NCBI GenBank assembly: GCA_030600525.1
Contig: JAUVLX010000203.1
Span: 1 to 6,542 of the forward strand
Reading direction: 5' to 3'
Source of the DNA: Desulfobulbus sp.
GTDB lineage: Bacteria > Desulfobacterota > Desulfobulbia > Desulfobulbales > Desulfobulbaceae
Length of the DNA: 6,542 bases
Below the pieces are notes generated by a model that was not told the DNA's origin, did not search any database, and was given only the letters and a program-made list of their open reading frames with translations. The position numbers were made by a program, and so were the translations under genes. Position 1 is the first letter of the stretch; every line of letters begins with the position of its first letter. This document shows positions 1 to 6,508 of the stretch, piece by piece.

Positions 1-1
1 G

Positions 2-439
2 GACGCCGGAGTACTTTACAAGGAACAGGCAGGCAAGGCAGGTATTAATATCAAGGTGGTCAGAGAACCCAATGACGGCTACTGGAGCAATGTATGGTTG
101 AAAAAACCATTTTGCGCAGTGTATTGGGGAGGCCGCCCCACGGCGGATATGATGTTTTCCACAGCCTATGCCAAAGGGGTTCCATGGAATGATTCTCACT
201 GGGACAACCAACGGTTCAATGACTTGCTGGTGATCGCCCGTGCTGAGATGGACGATAAAAAACGGGCCGCCATGTATGCAGAAATGCAGCAGATAGTCAG
301 CGATGACGGTGGCGTCATCGTCCCTATGTTCAGCGCCGATCTGTCAGCAGCAACCGATAAAATCGGCCACAATGAGCTGGGAGCAACCTGGGAGCTTGAT
401 GGGAGCCAGGCTCCGGAACGCTGGTGGTTCAAAGGGTAG
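2..439 (+). CDS. ABC transporter solute-binding protein, family 5 (peptide/nickel type), C-terminal part
   Basis: This is the C-terminal part (145 codons plus TAG) of a periplasmic solute-binding protein; the reading frame is open to the left edge, so the start lies outside the window. In Gram-negative bacteria these proteins capture peptides, nickel chelates or other small solutes in the periplasm and deliver them to the permease pair. Visible features are the family-5 C-terminal pattern: VYWGGRPTADMMFS, then a WDNQRFNDLL helix, a KKRAAMYAEMQQIV helix, an acidic turn DDGGVIVPMF, and an ending ELDGSQAPERWWF. This ending resembles a Dpp-like subgroup that travels with a fused ATPase, as it does here. 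The permease genes follow after a 115-base gap holding a hairpin, consistent with one operon in which this gene is expressed most strongly. The substrate cannot be inferred because the binding-pocket portion is mostly missing. Confidence 0.9.
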   Translation, partial: DAGVLYKEQAGKAGINIKVVREPNDGYWSNVWLKKPFCAVYWGGRPTADMMFSTAYAKGVPWNDSHWDNQRFNDLLVIARAEMDDKKRAAMYAEMQQIVSDDGGVIVPMFSADLSAATDKIGHNELGATWELDGSQAPERWWFKG

Positions 440-450
440 CTGCTGGTCTT

Positions 451-500
451 GTTCCCGCTGACTCTCCCTGTGTTGGCGGGAACCCGTACCTTCTTTTTAT
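451..500 (+). terminator. Hairpin with T-rich tail between binding-protein and permease genes
   Basis: GTTCCCGCTGAC (451-462) pairs with GTTGGCGGGAAC (472-483), giving a 12-bp stem with two G-U pairs and a 9-nt loop. The T-rich stretch TTCTTTTTATTT (491-502) follows about 8 nt later. The stem is strong, but the offset of the T-run means termination may be partial. A hairpin here is commonly seen in binding-protein-dependent operons, where it lowers permease expression relative to the binding protein or protects the upstream mRNA from 3' decay. Which of these applies cannot be read from the sequence. Confidence 0.65.
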
Positions 501-554
501 TTGATAGGCTTATTCAGCCCTCAATTTTTATTAAAGGTGTTTTCAACATACCGT

Positions 555-1526
555 ATGGATTTTCTGAAACAAAACTCAGTGGCAGGCCTGGTTGTCCAAC
601 GTCTTAGCTTTGGCCTGATAACACTCTTTATTATCTCTGTGCTCATTTTTATTGGTGTAGAGGCTCTGCCTGGTGATTTTGCAGAAGCTATTCTCGGTCA
701 GAGCGCCACGCCGGAAACGGTGGCAGCTTTTCGCTTGGAACTGAATCTTGACCAGCCGCCTGTACAACGATATTTTTCGTGGCTGGGAGGTTTTGTTCAA
801 GGAGATCTGGGCACCTCACTGGCCAATGGCCGTCCCATTGCCGATCTTCTGGGATGGCGTTTTAAAAATACCCTTTTTCTAGCCTCGATTGCCGCAATCA
901 TAGCAGTGCCGCTGGCGGTAATAATGGGTATTGCAGCTGCGCTTTACAGAAATACCTTTTTTGATAAAGCACTCTCCATGACGTCGCTGAGCATGATCAG
1001 TTTTCCCGAATTTTTCATGGCGTATATCCTTATTGCTCTTTTTTCCGTTAAGCTGGGCTGGTTTCCCAGTATTGCCAATATCAATGAACAGATGAGTTTG
1101 GGCGCAAAGCTCAATGCCATAGTTTTGCCGGCATTGACCCTTACCTTGGTTGTTGTTGCCCATATGATGCGTCAGACGCGTGCGGCGATCATCAATATCC
1201 TGTCCAGTCCCTTTATTGAGATGGCCAACCTCAAAGGCCTTAATCGGTTGCGGGTGGTGGTCCTCCATGCCTTTCCCAATGCACTGTCACCTGTCATAAA
1301 TGTCATTGCCCTGAACCTGGCCTACCTGGTTGTCGGGGTTGTGATTGTTGAAGTGGTTTTCGTTTATCCTGGTCTTGGTCAATTATTAGTTGATTCGGTA
1401 TCCAAACGCGATATTCCAGTGGTCCAGGCAAGCGGGCTGATTTTTGCCGCCACCTATATCATTCTCAACCTGCTCGCCGATATACTCTCCATTATCAGTA
1501 ACCCAAGACTTCGTAACCCACGATAG
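555..1526 (+). CDS. ABC transporter permease, DppB/OppB type
   Basis: This 323-residue inner-membrane protein is the first of two permease subunits (BPD_transp_1 fold). It has an N-terminal membrane segment at about residues 17-36, the conserved periplasmic GDLGTSL (83-89), and several further hydrophobic segments (about 105-130, 150-165, 187-203, 247-270, 295-315). The EAA-type coupling loop, which docks on the ATPase, is IEMANLKGLNRLRVVVLHAFPNAL (221-244) in the usual place, with Met-Ala replacing the usual Ala-Ala. The YPGLGQLL motif (271-278) is typical of DppB-like proteins. The frame opens earlier, with a TTG at 501, but ATG 555 gives the family's usual N-terminus just before the first membrane segment. 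An AAAGG lies 17 nt upstream of it, which is a rather long spacing, so GTG 537 is a weaker alternative. The gene ends 19 bases before the second permease gene. Confidence 0.93.
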   Translation: MDFLKQNSVAGLVVQRLSFGLITLFIISVLIFIGVEALPGDFAEAILGQSATPETVAAFRLELNLDQPPVQRYFSWLGGFVQGDLGTSLANGRPIADLLGWRFKNTLFLASIAAIIAVPLAVIMGIAAALYRNTFFDKALSMTSLSMISFPEFFMAYILIALFSVKLGWFPSIANINEQMSLGAKLNAIVLPALTLTLVVVAHMMRQTRAAIINILSSPFIEMANLKGLNRLRVVVLHAFPNALSPVINVIALNLAYLVVGVVIVEVVFVYPGLGQLLVDSVSKRDIPVVQASGLIFAATYIILNLLADILSIISNPRLRNPR

Positions 1527-1545
1527 GCAGGAGACCAGTATTCAA

Positions 1546-2373
1546 ATGATAACCTTACTCTCTCACCTGCGAACCGCCCCTTGGAGTGCCAAAATTGGTA
1601 TGGGCATGGTCTTGCTTACGCTCATCGCAGCAGTCTTTGCACCGTTGATTGCTCCTTTCGGGGAAACGGAAATTGCCGGTGATGTATGGCTTTTTAGCAG
1701 CTCCACCCATTTTCTTGGAACAGACAGCCTTGGTCGAGACATGTTTTCAAGGCTTCTCTACGGTGCCCGCAATACTATTGCCATTGCCTTTCTCATTACG
1801 TTTCTCTCCTTTGTGGTTGGGGTTACCTTGGGATTTGTTGCTGCAACCATCGGTGGCTGGGCTGACCAGCTGCTCAGCCGGATGATCGACATTTTGATGG
1901 CCTTCCCAACCCTTATTTTTGCCTTGATGGTGCTTTCTGTGGTGGGGACCTCCATCCCTGCGTTGATAATTGTCATCGCCTTACTTGACTCTACACGAGT
2001 GTTCAGGTTGTCCAGGGCTGTGGCTATGGATATCGAAGTGATGGAATATGTAGAAGCTGCCAGGTTGAGGGGAGAAAAATTGTGGTGGATCATGCGCCAT
2101 GAAATTCTTCCCAATGCCATGCCGCCCCTTGTCGCTGAATTTGGGCTTCGTTTCTGCTTTGTCTTCCTGTTTATTGCAGCCTTGAGCTTTCTGGGCTTGG
2201 GAATTCAGCCACCTGCTGCTGACTGGGGAGGAATGGTACGCGAAAACGCTGGTGCAATTACCTTTGGCATCTTTACCCCACTGTGGCCAGCAGCAGCCAT
2301 TGCCTTCTTAACCGTTGGTGTCAACTTGATAGTCGACTGGGCTCTTCATGTAGCCAGCGGGCTCAAAGATTAA
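1546..2373 (+). CDS. ABC transporter permease, DppC/OppC type
   Basis: This 275-residue protein is the partner inner-membrane permease that heterodimerises with the preceding one to form the translocation channel. It shows the DppC layout: a first membrane segment (about residues 16-37), the conserved FLGTDSLGRDMFSRLLYGAR block (56-75), a membrane core (about 76-148), a canonical EAA loop beginning EAARLRGEKLW (170-180), the LSFLGLGIQPPAADWG block (213-228), and a last membrane segment (about 245-268). The open frame runs back to 1444, inside the first permease, but ATG 1546 is preferred because AGGAG at 1529-1533 precedes it and the length then matches the family. The 19-base gap to the upstream gene implies co-transcription and probably translational coupling. 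Confidence 0.94.
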   Translation: MITLLSHLRTAPWSAKIGMGMVLLTLIAAVFAPLIAPFGETEIAGDVWLFSSSTHFLGTDSLGRDMFSRLLYGARNTIAIAFLITFLSFVVGVTLGFVAATIGGWADQLLSRMIDILMAFPTLIFALMVLSVVGTSIPALIIVIALLDSTRVFRLSRAVAMDIEVMEYVEAARLRGEKLWWIMRHEILPNAMPPLVAEFGLRFCFVFLFIAALSFLGLGIQPPAADWGGMVRENAGAITFGIFTPLWPAAAIAFLTVGVNLIVDWALHVASGLKD

Positions 2374-2379
2374 TGTTAC

Positions 2380-2397
2380 TCTGGCATACAAGCCAGA
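2380..2397 (+). promoter_or_regulatory. Small hairpin ahead of the ATPase gene
   Basis: TCTGGC (2380-2385) and GCCAGA (2392-2397) form a perfect 6-bp stem with a 6-nt loop. It lies in the 37-base gap between the second permease and the ATPase gene, ending 4 bases before the AAAGG of the ribosome-binding site (2401-2405). No T-run follows, so it is not an intrinsic terminator. It could affect ribosome access or mRNA stability, or be chance. Confidence 0.25.
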
Positions 2398-2410
2398 TTG
2401 AAAGGTTCAT

Positions 2411-4030
2411 ATGAAGAAATTGCTTGAAATTAAGAATATAGTTATCGAAGGGCATACTGGTGACCAGTGGGTTCCCATTGTGAAAGGCATTGACCTGACG
2501 TTAAAGCAGGGAGAAGTGCTTGGTCTCATTGGTGAATCCGGAGCAGGAAAATCCACGCTTTGATTAGCATCCATGGCCTACACTCGTCCAGGCTGCCGTA
2601 TAGCGTCGGGCTCCATTCTTTTTGATGGTCAGGAGCTCTTTGATGGCTCGGCATCATTGCTACGCTCTATCCGCGGAGCCCGTATTGCCTATGTTGCGCA
2701 AAGTGCAGCCGCTTCTTTTAATCCTGCCCATAGGCTAATCAACCAGTTTGCCGAAGGGCCTGTGCAGCACAACCTGATGAATTTTTCCTCTGCAGAAGAA
2801 AAAGCAGTGACCATTTATGATCAACTGCTCCTGCCAGATCCGGAAAATATAGGCTATCGATTTCCCCATCAGGTTTCAGGTGGCCAGCTTCAGCGGGCTA
2901 TGGTCGCAATGGCGATGAGTTGCCAACCAGATATTATTGTTTTTGACGAACCGACCACAGCTTTGGATGTAACCACGCAGATTGAAGTGCTTGCAGCAAT
3001 CAAAGATATCACCCGCAAGTATAATACCGCCGCCATTTACATCACTCATGACCTGGCAGTAGTAGCCCAGTTGGCAGATCGGATCATGGTGCTCCGTGAT
3101 GGTCTGTTGGTAGAGGAAAATGATGCTCGAGAGATATTGGCTGCTCCTCAAGAGGAATACACCAAAGAACTGCTGAGTGTCCGAACCTTCAGCACCAAGG
3201 GGAACAAGGACAAGAGCGGTAACAAAGTGGTCCTGGATATTAAAGATGTGAGCGCCAGCTATACGGGAACTGAAGACGTCTTGTCCGACATAAACCTGCA
3301 GATTCGTAAGGGACAGACCGTAGCCCTGGTTGGGGAATCAGGGAGCGGTAAATCAACCCTGGCAAGGGTGATCACCGGGTTGCTTCCTCAATCAAAAGGG
3401 TCGATCCTTTTCAAGGACAGGCCGTTGGCACCCAAGCTCAAACCTCGTAATCGTGAGGACCTGCAACGTCTGCAGATGATTTACCAGATGCCTGATACGG
3501 CCCTCAACCCCCGCCACACGATCCGTAAAATTATCGGCCGCCCGTTGCAATTTTATTTGAAAATGAATGGTCGACAGCGGGAAAAACGTATTCTTGAGCT
3601 GCTGGACCAGATTGAACTGCCTGCGGATTATATTGATCGTTACCCAGCGGAACTTTCCGGTGGAGAGAAACAACGTGTGTGTATCGCTCGCGCCTTAGCT
3701 GCAGAGCCAGATCTGATTATTTGCGATGAAGTCACATCAGCACTGGATCAGCTAGTGGCCGAAGGCATCCTCAAGCTGCTACTTAATCTGCAGCGGGAAC
3801 TTCAGGTCTCCTATTTGTTTATCACCCATGATCTGACTACGGTTAAAGCCATCGCCGATGAAATTGTGGTGATGCTCAATGGTCGGATTATCGAACAAGG
3901 GCCGAAGAAAGAGATTCTAAAGCCGCCGCATCACGAGTACACCGATCTTCTTCTCTCATCTGTTCCTAAAATGGATCCTGACTGGCTGGATCGTTTGCTT
4001 GAGAAAAGAGTCTTGGCGGCAGCTGCATAG
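2411..4030 (+). pseudogene. Fused double-domain ABC transporter ATPase (DppD-DppF type) with in-frame TGA
   Basis: This gene would encode the ATP-hydrolysing subunit of the importer, with both nucleotide-binding domains in one chain (539 residues if the stop were read through). ATG 2411 has AAAGG at 2401-2405. Domain 1: Walker A GESGAGKST (residues 41-49), Q-loop Gln97, signature VSGGQ (155-159), Walker B IIVFDEP (175-181), H-loop His213. Domain 2: Walker A GESGSGKST (308-316), Q-loop Gln359, signature LSGGE (415-419), Walker B LIICDEV (435-441), His473. A TGA at 2561-2563 (codon 51) interrupts the chain two codons after the first Walker A; relatives have glycine there as I recall the family (GKSTIGLA), so GGA to TGA is a one-base change. 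Downstream the frame is open and intact to TAG 4030. A restart at ATG 2573 has no visible ribosome-binding site and would lack the first Walker A. Either a recent nonsense mutation, a sequencing error, or readthrough explains this; the rest looks selected. Confidence 0.85.
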
Positions 4031-4042
4031 GCACCTGCATAA
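4019..4042 (+). repeat. Tandem 12-base duplication spanning the ATPase stop codon
   Basis: GCAGCTGCATAG (4019-4030) is followed immediately by GCACCTGCATAA (4031-4042), with 10 of 12 bases identical. The first copy contains the TAG stop of the ATPase gene and the second carries an in-frame TAA, so the gene has two stops four codons apart. This is probably a small slippage duplication, although chance similarity is possible at this length. Confidence 0.45.
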
Positions 4043-4072
4043 GTATTTTTAACGTTGTGTGTTGAGATGGAA

Positions 4073-5728
4073 ATGAAGAGGAGTAGAGAGCTCTCTGTGG
4101 AAACAATAGAGGCAAACCTCATAGATATTCATACGTGTGAAACCTATGGTGCCTGCATAGTAATTGAAGGCCAAAGGATTACAAGCATCACTCGTAATGA
4201 TACAATCTATGATCGATATATATGTCCTGGATTAATTGATGCCCATGTGCATATTGAAAGCTCTATGCTCATTCCGTCCGAGTTTGCTCGTCAAGCAGTA
4301 AAACATGGATGTGTCGCAACCGTATCTGACCCACATGAAATAGCTAATGTGCTGGGCATTGACGGTATCAATTTCATGATTGAAGATGGAAACCGTGTCC
4401 CTTTTAAATTTTATTGGACCGCTCCTTCCTGTGTACCCGCAACCCAGTTTGAAAGCAGTGGCGCAAATTTAAGCGCATCCGATTTAGAGCCTGTTATCGC
4501 CCATGAACAGGTTGTAGCTCTTGGCGAGATGATGAATTTTCCGGGAGTGATTTATGATGATCCTGAAGTTTTAGCAAAACTGGCAATCGCTAAAAAGTAC
4601 GGTAAGCCAATTGATGGTCATATTCCTGGTATACAAGGTGATGATCTAGAGAAATATGTTACGAGCGGCATATCTACCGATCACGAATGCGTAAGTCTTG
4701 CCGAGGCAAAAGAAAAAATTCGTCTGGGAATGAAGATCCTCATTCGTGAAGGATCAGCCGCCAGAAATTTTAATTCCTTGCACTCACTCATTACCACTGA
4801 TAACACGGAGATCATGCTGTGCACCGATGACTCACATCCTGACGAGTTGTTGGAACGTGGCAATATCAATAAAATTATAAAAATGGGGTTGGCGAAAGGG
4901 CACAGTATATACAACCTGCTGCGCTGCTGTACTCTACATCCTGTTGAGCATTACAAGTTGAATGTCGGGTTGCTCCGAGTTGGAGATCAGGCAGATTTTA
5001 TAGTGCTTGATAATCCTGAAAATTTTTCGATTTTGGCAACATATATTGATGGTGAGGTTGTTTTTGAAAATGGGAAAACAACCTTTTCCCAACAAAGTAA
5101 CAAGCCTGTTAATATATTTCGCAAAGCAAAAATCACGCAGCCGTCAGTTCAGTTGGCAAAGCAAGGCAGCAAGGTGAAAGTAATCGAGGCGGTTGATGGC
5201 GAGTTACTCACTAATTCCTTTACAGCCGAACTGCCTGTAGAAGATAACTGGATCGTGGCTGATGCTGGTCGTGATATTTTAAAAATTGTGGTTTTAAATC
5301 GCTATGCTGAAAAAGCTCAACCCGTTGTCGGTTTTATCAAAGGGTTTAATCTGAAAAAAGGAGCTATTGCCGCATCCATTGCCCATGACTCTCATAATAT
5401 TATTGCGGTTGGTGTTCATGACCAAGATATTGTGTCTGCAGTCAATGAAATAATAGATACCAGAGGTGGCATGACCGTTGTGGTCGAAGGAATGTGCAAG
5501 ACGCTTCCTTTAGATTACGCTGGGTTGATGACTGCCAGGAAGGGCGAAGAAGTTGCGAAGCTGTACAACTCTATTAACCAAAAAACAAAATCCTTGGGCT
5601 GTACATTGTCAGCCCCTTTTATGACCTTATCATTTATGGCCTTATTGGTTATTCCAAGCCTTAAAATTGGCGATCAGGGCTTGTTTGATGGTGATCAGTT
5701 TCAATTGACGAGCGTCTTTGCCGGGTAA
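4073..5728 (+). CDS. ade: Adenine deaminase
   Basis: This enzyme hydrolyses adenine to hypoxanthine and ammonia in the cytoplasm (purine salvage and nitrogen supply). The 551-residue chain has an amidohydrolase metal-binding barrel and the adenine-deaminase C-terminal domain. Visible motifs, numbered from ATG 4073, are PGLIDAHVHIESSM (52-65, His58 and His60), SDPHEIANV (85-93), GEMMNFPGV (151-159, Glu152 probably a metal ligand), DGHIPG (181-186, His183), TDHE (202-205, His204) and CTDDSHPDE (250-258). In the C-terminal domain, FNLKKGAIAASIAHDSHNI (425-443) is typical of Ade proteins. The start is uncertain: the frame opens with TTG 4055, ATG 4067 and ATG 4073 follow, and GTG 4097 lies behind an AGGAG (4079-4083). 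ATG 4073 is chosen because GAG sits 6 bases upstream. The N-terminus is shorter than in the E. coli enzyme. The gene starts 42 bases after the ATPase gene. By eye its base composition is more AT-rich than the transporter genes, which may mean a different origin. Confidence 0.95.
   Translation: MKRSRELSVETIEANLIDIHTCETYGACIVIEGQRITSITRNDTIYDRYICPGLIDAHVHIESSMLIPSEFARQAVKHGCVATVSDPHEIANVLGIDGINFMIEDGNRVPFKFYWTAPSCVPATQFESSGANLSASDLEPVIAHEQVVALGEMMNFPGVIYDDPEVLAKLAIAKKYGKPIDGHIPGIQGDDLEKYVTSGISTDHECVSLAEAKEKIRLGMKILIREGSAARNFNSLHSLITTDNTEIMLCTDDSHPDELLERGNINKIIKMGLAKGHSIYNLLRCCTLHPVEHYKLNVGLLRVGDQADFIVLDNPENFSILATYIDGEVVFENGKTTFSQQSNKPVNIFRKAKITQPSVQLAKQGSKVKVIEAVDGELLTNSFTAELPVEDNWIVADAGRDILKIVVLNRYAEKAQPVVGFIKGFNLKKGAIAASIAHDSHNIIAVGVHDQDIVSAVNEIIDTRGGMTVVVEGMCKTLPLDYAGLMTARKGEEVAKLYNSINQKTKSLGCTLSAPFMTLSFMALLVIPSLKIGDQGLFDGDQFQLTSVFAG
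4085..4096 (+). repeat. Perfect 12-base palindrome at the start of ade
   Basis: AGAGAGCTCTCT reads the same on both strands and directly precedes the in-frame GTG at 4097. If GTG 4097 were the true start of ade, this palindrome would lie in the ribosome-binding region behind AGGAG (4079-4083). If ATG 4073 is the start, it is simply coding sequence (codons 5-8). Confidence 0.3.
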
Positions 5729-5747
5729 TCTTCATTTTACCATTCGT

Positions 5748-5766
5748 TATGATATGCAATATCGTA
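5748..5766 (+). promoter_or_regulatory. Inverted repeat downstream of ade, possible operator
   Basis: TATGATAT (5748-5755) and ATATCGTA (5759-5766) are inverted copies around a GCA centre, matching at 7 of 8 positions, with the exception tolerated as a T-G pair in RNA. The inner GATAT-GCA-ATATC part is perfect. The position, 19 bases after the ade stop and upstream of the DUF1835 gene, and the size fit a repressor operator, but no specific regulator family is recognised. In AT-rich DNA such a repeat could be chance. Confidence 0.3.
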
Positions 5767-5767
5767 C

Positions 5768-5795
5768 GGTATCCTTTTTTCAACAGGATACTTTT
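5768..5795 (+). terminator. Weak hairpin plus short T-run after ade
   Basis: GGTATCCT (5768-5775) pairs with AGGATACT (5785-5792) including one G-U pair, leaving a 9-nt loop, and TTT (5793-5795) follows. The stem is AT-rich and the T-run short, so if it terminates the ade transcript it does so inefficiently. It is the best terminator candidate downstream of the transporter-ade unit. Confidence 0.4.
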
Positions 5796-5911
5796 GTAGA
5801 CTCTATTCTAAAAATTTACTTGTTGGGAAGACCTCCAAGTTTCCTTCCGTTTTTCTGTTTTATTCCAGGACCTGCTAGTAGTAGTTTTCAATTTTTTTTT
5901 TGACAGAGATT

Positions 5912-6508
5912 ATGAATATTCTTCGCATCACAAGTGGTGATAGCGCTGGAGAAATTCTGGCAAAATCGGGACTTCCAGAGGAGGTGTTTGTATGGCACGA
6001 TATCCTCTACGACGGCCTCCGAATTCCAGGGTGGCCAGATGATGATACGCTCATTGGCCGCGCATTATTTTTGGAAAAAGTCACCGACGGCGGGTTGGAT
6101 CGTCACCACATTCTGGAAATATTGCGGCATCAATATGTCAAACTGGCGGAAGCTGGCACGTATGATCATGTTGTCCTTTGGTTTGATGCATGCCTGTTTG
6201 ATTAGTCGTTGCTCGCCCATATACTGACGTGCCTTCTTGCCAGGAATCTCCAGCAGGTGGAACTTCTCGGTGTAGATTCGTTTCCCGGAATTGTACCGTT
6301 TCATGGGCTGGGGCAATTACAACTTGATCAGTTGGCTTCTCTGTATGGTGATCGTCGTAAAGTCATAGATCTGCAGTTTCAGTGTGGTGTTACTGCGGAT
6401 AAAGCTTTCGCAACCCAGGATGGCACTGGGCTCATACCATTCAATTTTGTGTTTACGATCCCAACTCTCCCCAGCGTTGATGTTTCAAGCGGCCTTTTGT
6501 GTGGTTAA
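5912..6508 (+). pseudogene. DUF1835-family protein gene, broken by in-frame TAG
   Basis: The product belongs to a family of unknown function that I recognise as DUF1835-like from the N-terminal MNILRITSGDSAGEIL, then GLPEEVFVWHDILYDG (20-35), PGWPDD (39-44), and HVVLWFDACLFD (86-97). ATG 5912 is preferred over the upstream TTG 5900, which falls in a T-run; a weak GAG lies at 5906-5908. A TAG at 6203-6205 (codon 98) falls where relatives have glutamine (FDQ, from memory), one base from CAG. The frame then continues in register with family-like sequence: LLAHILTCLLA, VELLGVDSFPGIVPFHGLGQL, DQLASLYGDRRKV and DKAFATQD, to TAA 6508. The last roughly 25 residues before that stop are unconvincing, and a WLK motif of the kind expected near the C-terminus lies in another frame (6502-6510), which runs to TAA 6538-6540. 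The gene therefore probably carries a frameshift near 6500 as well, and its intact ancestor would end near or beyond the window edge. Confidence 0.7.

Larger units (their letters stand above)
5729..5911. other. Intergenic AT-rich gap between ade and the DUF1835 gene
   Basis: This 183-base stretch has no convincing gene. It contains an inverted repeat (5748-5766), a weak terminator-like hairpin (5768-5795) and a run of ten T (5892-5901) 10 bases before the next start codon. A TTG-initiated open frame of 61 codons (5718-5903) crosses it, but its T-rich low-complexity product looks non-coding. I see no convincing -10/-35 pair. TTGTAG (5794-5799) followed by TTACTT (5816-5821) is the best I can find, and it is poor. 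Confidence 0.6.

Noticed and set aside
879..1268. Antisense open frame of 129 codons opposite the first permease
   Set aside because: It lies entirely opposite a strongly conserved permease gene and its product has no recognisable domain or membrane pattern; the same holds for the other minus-strand frames in the window.
2561..2594. Selenocysteine decoding of the TGA in the ATPase
   Set aside because: A weak 5-bp hairpin (2575-2579 with 2590-2594) follows the TGA, but it is short, and the position is one where glycine is expected in a protein family with no known selenoprotein role.
3713..3733. DEV instead of DEP in the second Walker B of the ATPase
   Set aside because: The catalytic Asp-Glu pair is kept, and CDEVTSALD is a common variant in this group of second-domain transporter ATPases, so it is not a defect.
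4014..4042. Possible promoter for ade (TTGGCG at 4014-4019, GCATAA at 4037-4042, 17-base spacing)
   Set aside because: Both hexamers are poor matches to the sigma-70 consensus and lie mostly in the ATPase coding end; too weak to list as a feature.
5718..5903. TTG-initiated 61-codon frame overlapping the end of ade
   Set aside because: It has no ribosome-binding site and ends in a T-run-derived Phe-rich tail; it looks like a chance frame in AT-rich DNA.
5934..6227. 97-codon frame overlapping the DUF1835 gene
   Set aside because: The DUF1835 frame carries the recognisable family sequence on both sides of the TAG, so this frame is a shadow.
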